The notes beneath the pieces were generated by a model, which did no database searches, was not told where the DNA came from, and was given only the letters and a program-made list of their open reading frames with translations. This document shows positions 41,916 to 42,953 of a stretch of 42,953 nucleotides of DNA, piece after piece. The DNA comes from Chara braunii. Lineage: Eukaryota; Streptophyta; Charophyceae; Charales; Characeae. The DNA lies in NCBI GenBank assembly GCA_003427395.1, contig BFEA01000478.1:750340-793292 (forward strand), in the 5' to 3' direction. How positions within the stretch are numbered: the first letter of the stretch is position 1; each line of letters begins with the position of its first letter. The position numbers were made by a program, and so were the translations under genes.

Positions 41916-42859
41916 GTAGGTACTTTGAAGTGATGGGTATAATATTTTTGACTTGCTTTGAAAAAAAAAGGCTGATTGTGTGAACAGCTTTTCTTTTTTC
42001 CCCCCTTTCTTTTTTCTCTTCTTTTATTGGGCTGCAGAATGGAATCACACGTGATCCATTGTGGCCACCCCTGCTAGTGATTTTATACTTCTTTTCTGTG
42101 TCATGTTCTACTCGTGAATGATTGACACATGATGGTGGTAATATCACCCCTGGCAGTCACAGCATGATCGTGTATTTCCAACTAGTTGAATATTGAAATG
42201 CAGTGGAACAATACGGTGTCGTGTTCGGCCAAAGAGCATGACAACCAGAGGACCATGATGGTAACCAAAGATCACCAAAACTGGTTAATACACTTGTAAA
42301 TTATAAAGCTCTACAAAAGCCATTGTCATCTCCCGTGATTTTCTGGACATGGCATATGCTTGCATCCCATGTTTTCCTTTTTTTAGTAAATGTGGTCTCT
42401 AGCCCGTGCTTTTTTATTATAAAGATATAATTAGTTAAAACAGTTGCTTATCGTCCTGGCTCCAAATCCGTTCTGAGGAGCATCATTCTGGTTCCCTTGA
42501 ACTGGCACATCCAGACTTTCTTTGTTAAAGGTTGAAGAAACCCCGAACATCATTGATGGCTGCTTTATAAAGAAGCGATCAAAGGATTTAGTACTTCTTG
42601 TCATCTTTCTTTTTTCATTTTTCGAATCATCTAGGGTGAGACTTGGAGTGAGGATGTGGCTTGCCCCCACAAAGAGAAGATAGTGGCCCGAATGGTACTA
42701 TCCCACTGGGATCTCTTTCTGCACTGTCCCTCTCACCATCTCTTCCTCCCCTGCTTCCTGTTCTCTTGCTATTCTTCACTTTCCATCCCTCTCTCTCTCT
42801 TGCTCCAGGGGGTGTGTCCGGTTAAATGAAAGTCAAATGCCCTCTTGTGCCTTCCCCCC

Positions 42860-42953
<94 letters not shown>
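41916..42953 (+). other. PEPCK intron, continues past window end
   Basis: Starts GTAGGT. I searched for the next exon (VFVND-like) and found none before the edge. AT-rich, with no nested gene. Confidence 0.7.
42858..42953. repeat. (CT)n followed by (CA)n microsatellite at window edge
   Basis: TCTCTCTCTC runs into an uninterrupted (CA)n tract of about 70 bp that ends with the window. Confidence 0.97.

Noticed and set aside
42431-42953. A further PEPCK exon before the window edge
   Set aside because: No VFVND-like sequence was found in any plus-strand frame.

Overview
This window is eukaryotic nuclear DNA, most likely from a streptophyte (green plant lineage) with a large, repeat-rich genome. 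The evidence is kilobase-scale GT-AG introns, a plant-type ATP-dependent phosphoenolpyruvate carboxykinase (PEPCK) gene, Ty3/gypsy and LINE retroelements with many inactivating changes, small inverted-repeat elements, long (TA)n, (CT)n and (CA)n tracts, and a 630-base run of N inside a (TA)n tract. A charophyte alga such as Chara would fit, but that is a guess from overall character and was not tested.

Layout. 1-9300 holds no gene I can support. It contains several tandem-repeat arrays (about 1490-1950, 1957-2368, 3071-3220, 4940-5590 and 9115-9300), a clean 514-bp terminal-inverted-repeat element with a TTA target duplication (6341-6854), and tRNA-like Pol III promoter relics (7140-7585). 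9667-17400 is a decayed Ty3/gypsy element on the minus strand. Its order is gag, protease, then reverse transcriptase (RT) in the opposite orientation, then integrase and an accessory 3' ORF; RNase H was not found. It abuts a second, unrelated, GC-rich gypsy fragment on the plus strand (about 17440-19610: gag, protease, RT), cut off just after the RT catalytic motif. 19620-22380 has no recognised gene. 22396-23252 is (TA)n, the gap, and a fragment of a repeat carrying half of a hammerhead-ribozyme core. 23440-25075 is an unrecognised repeat marked by a recurring GGACCCC word. 25080-26516 is the 3' end of a LINE with a poly(A) tail.

From about 28.3 kb onward the window looks like the 5' side and introns of a host gene. 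The certain part is PEPCK on the plus strand: three exons (about 37363-37537, 39336-39489, 41831-41915) that join in phase and give plant-like PEPCK sequence. The rest of the gene lies beyond the right edge. A possible transit-peptide exon (28301-28472) and a weak promoter candidate (28915-28921) lie upstream, but their link to PEPCK is unproven. The presumed PEPCK introns hold tandem duplications, fold-back elements and a hammerhead-ribozyme remnant in sense orientation. A second, more complete hammerhead copy lies at 36476-36535.

The most interesting signal is this hammerhead-bearing repeat family, resembling the type III ribozymes of plant retrozymes. Next are the inverted RT segment inside the minus-strand gypsy element, the near-palindromic fold-back families at 30-35 kb and 41.4 kb, and the higher-order AGAGGATTTTA-type satellite at 32.5-33.1 kb.
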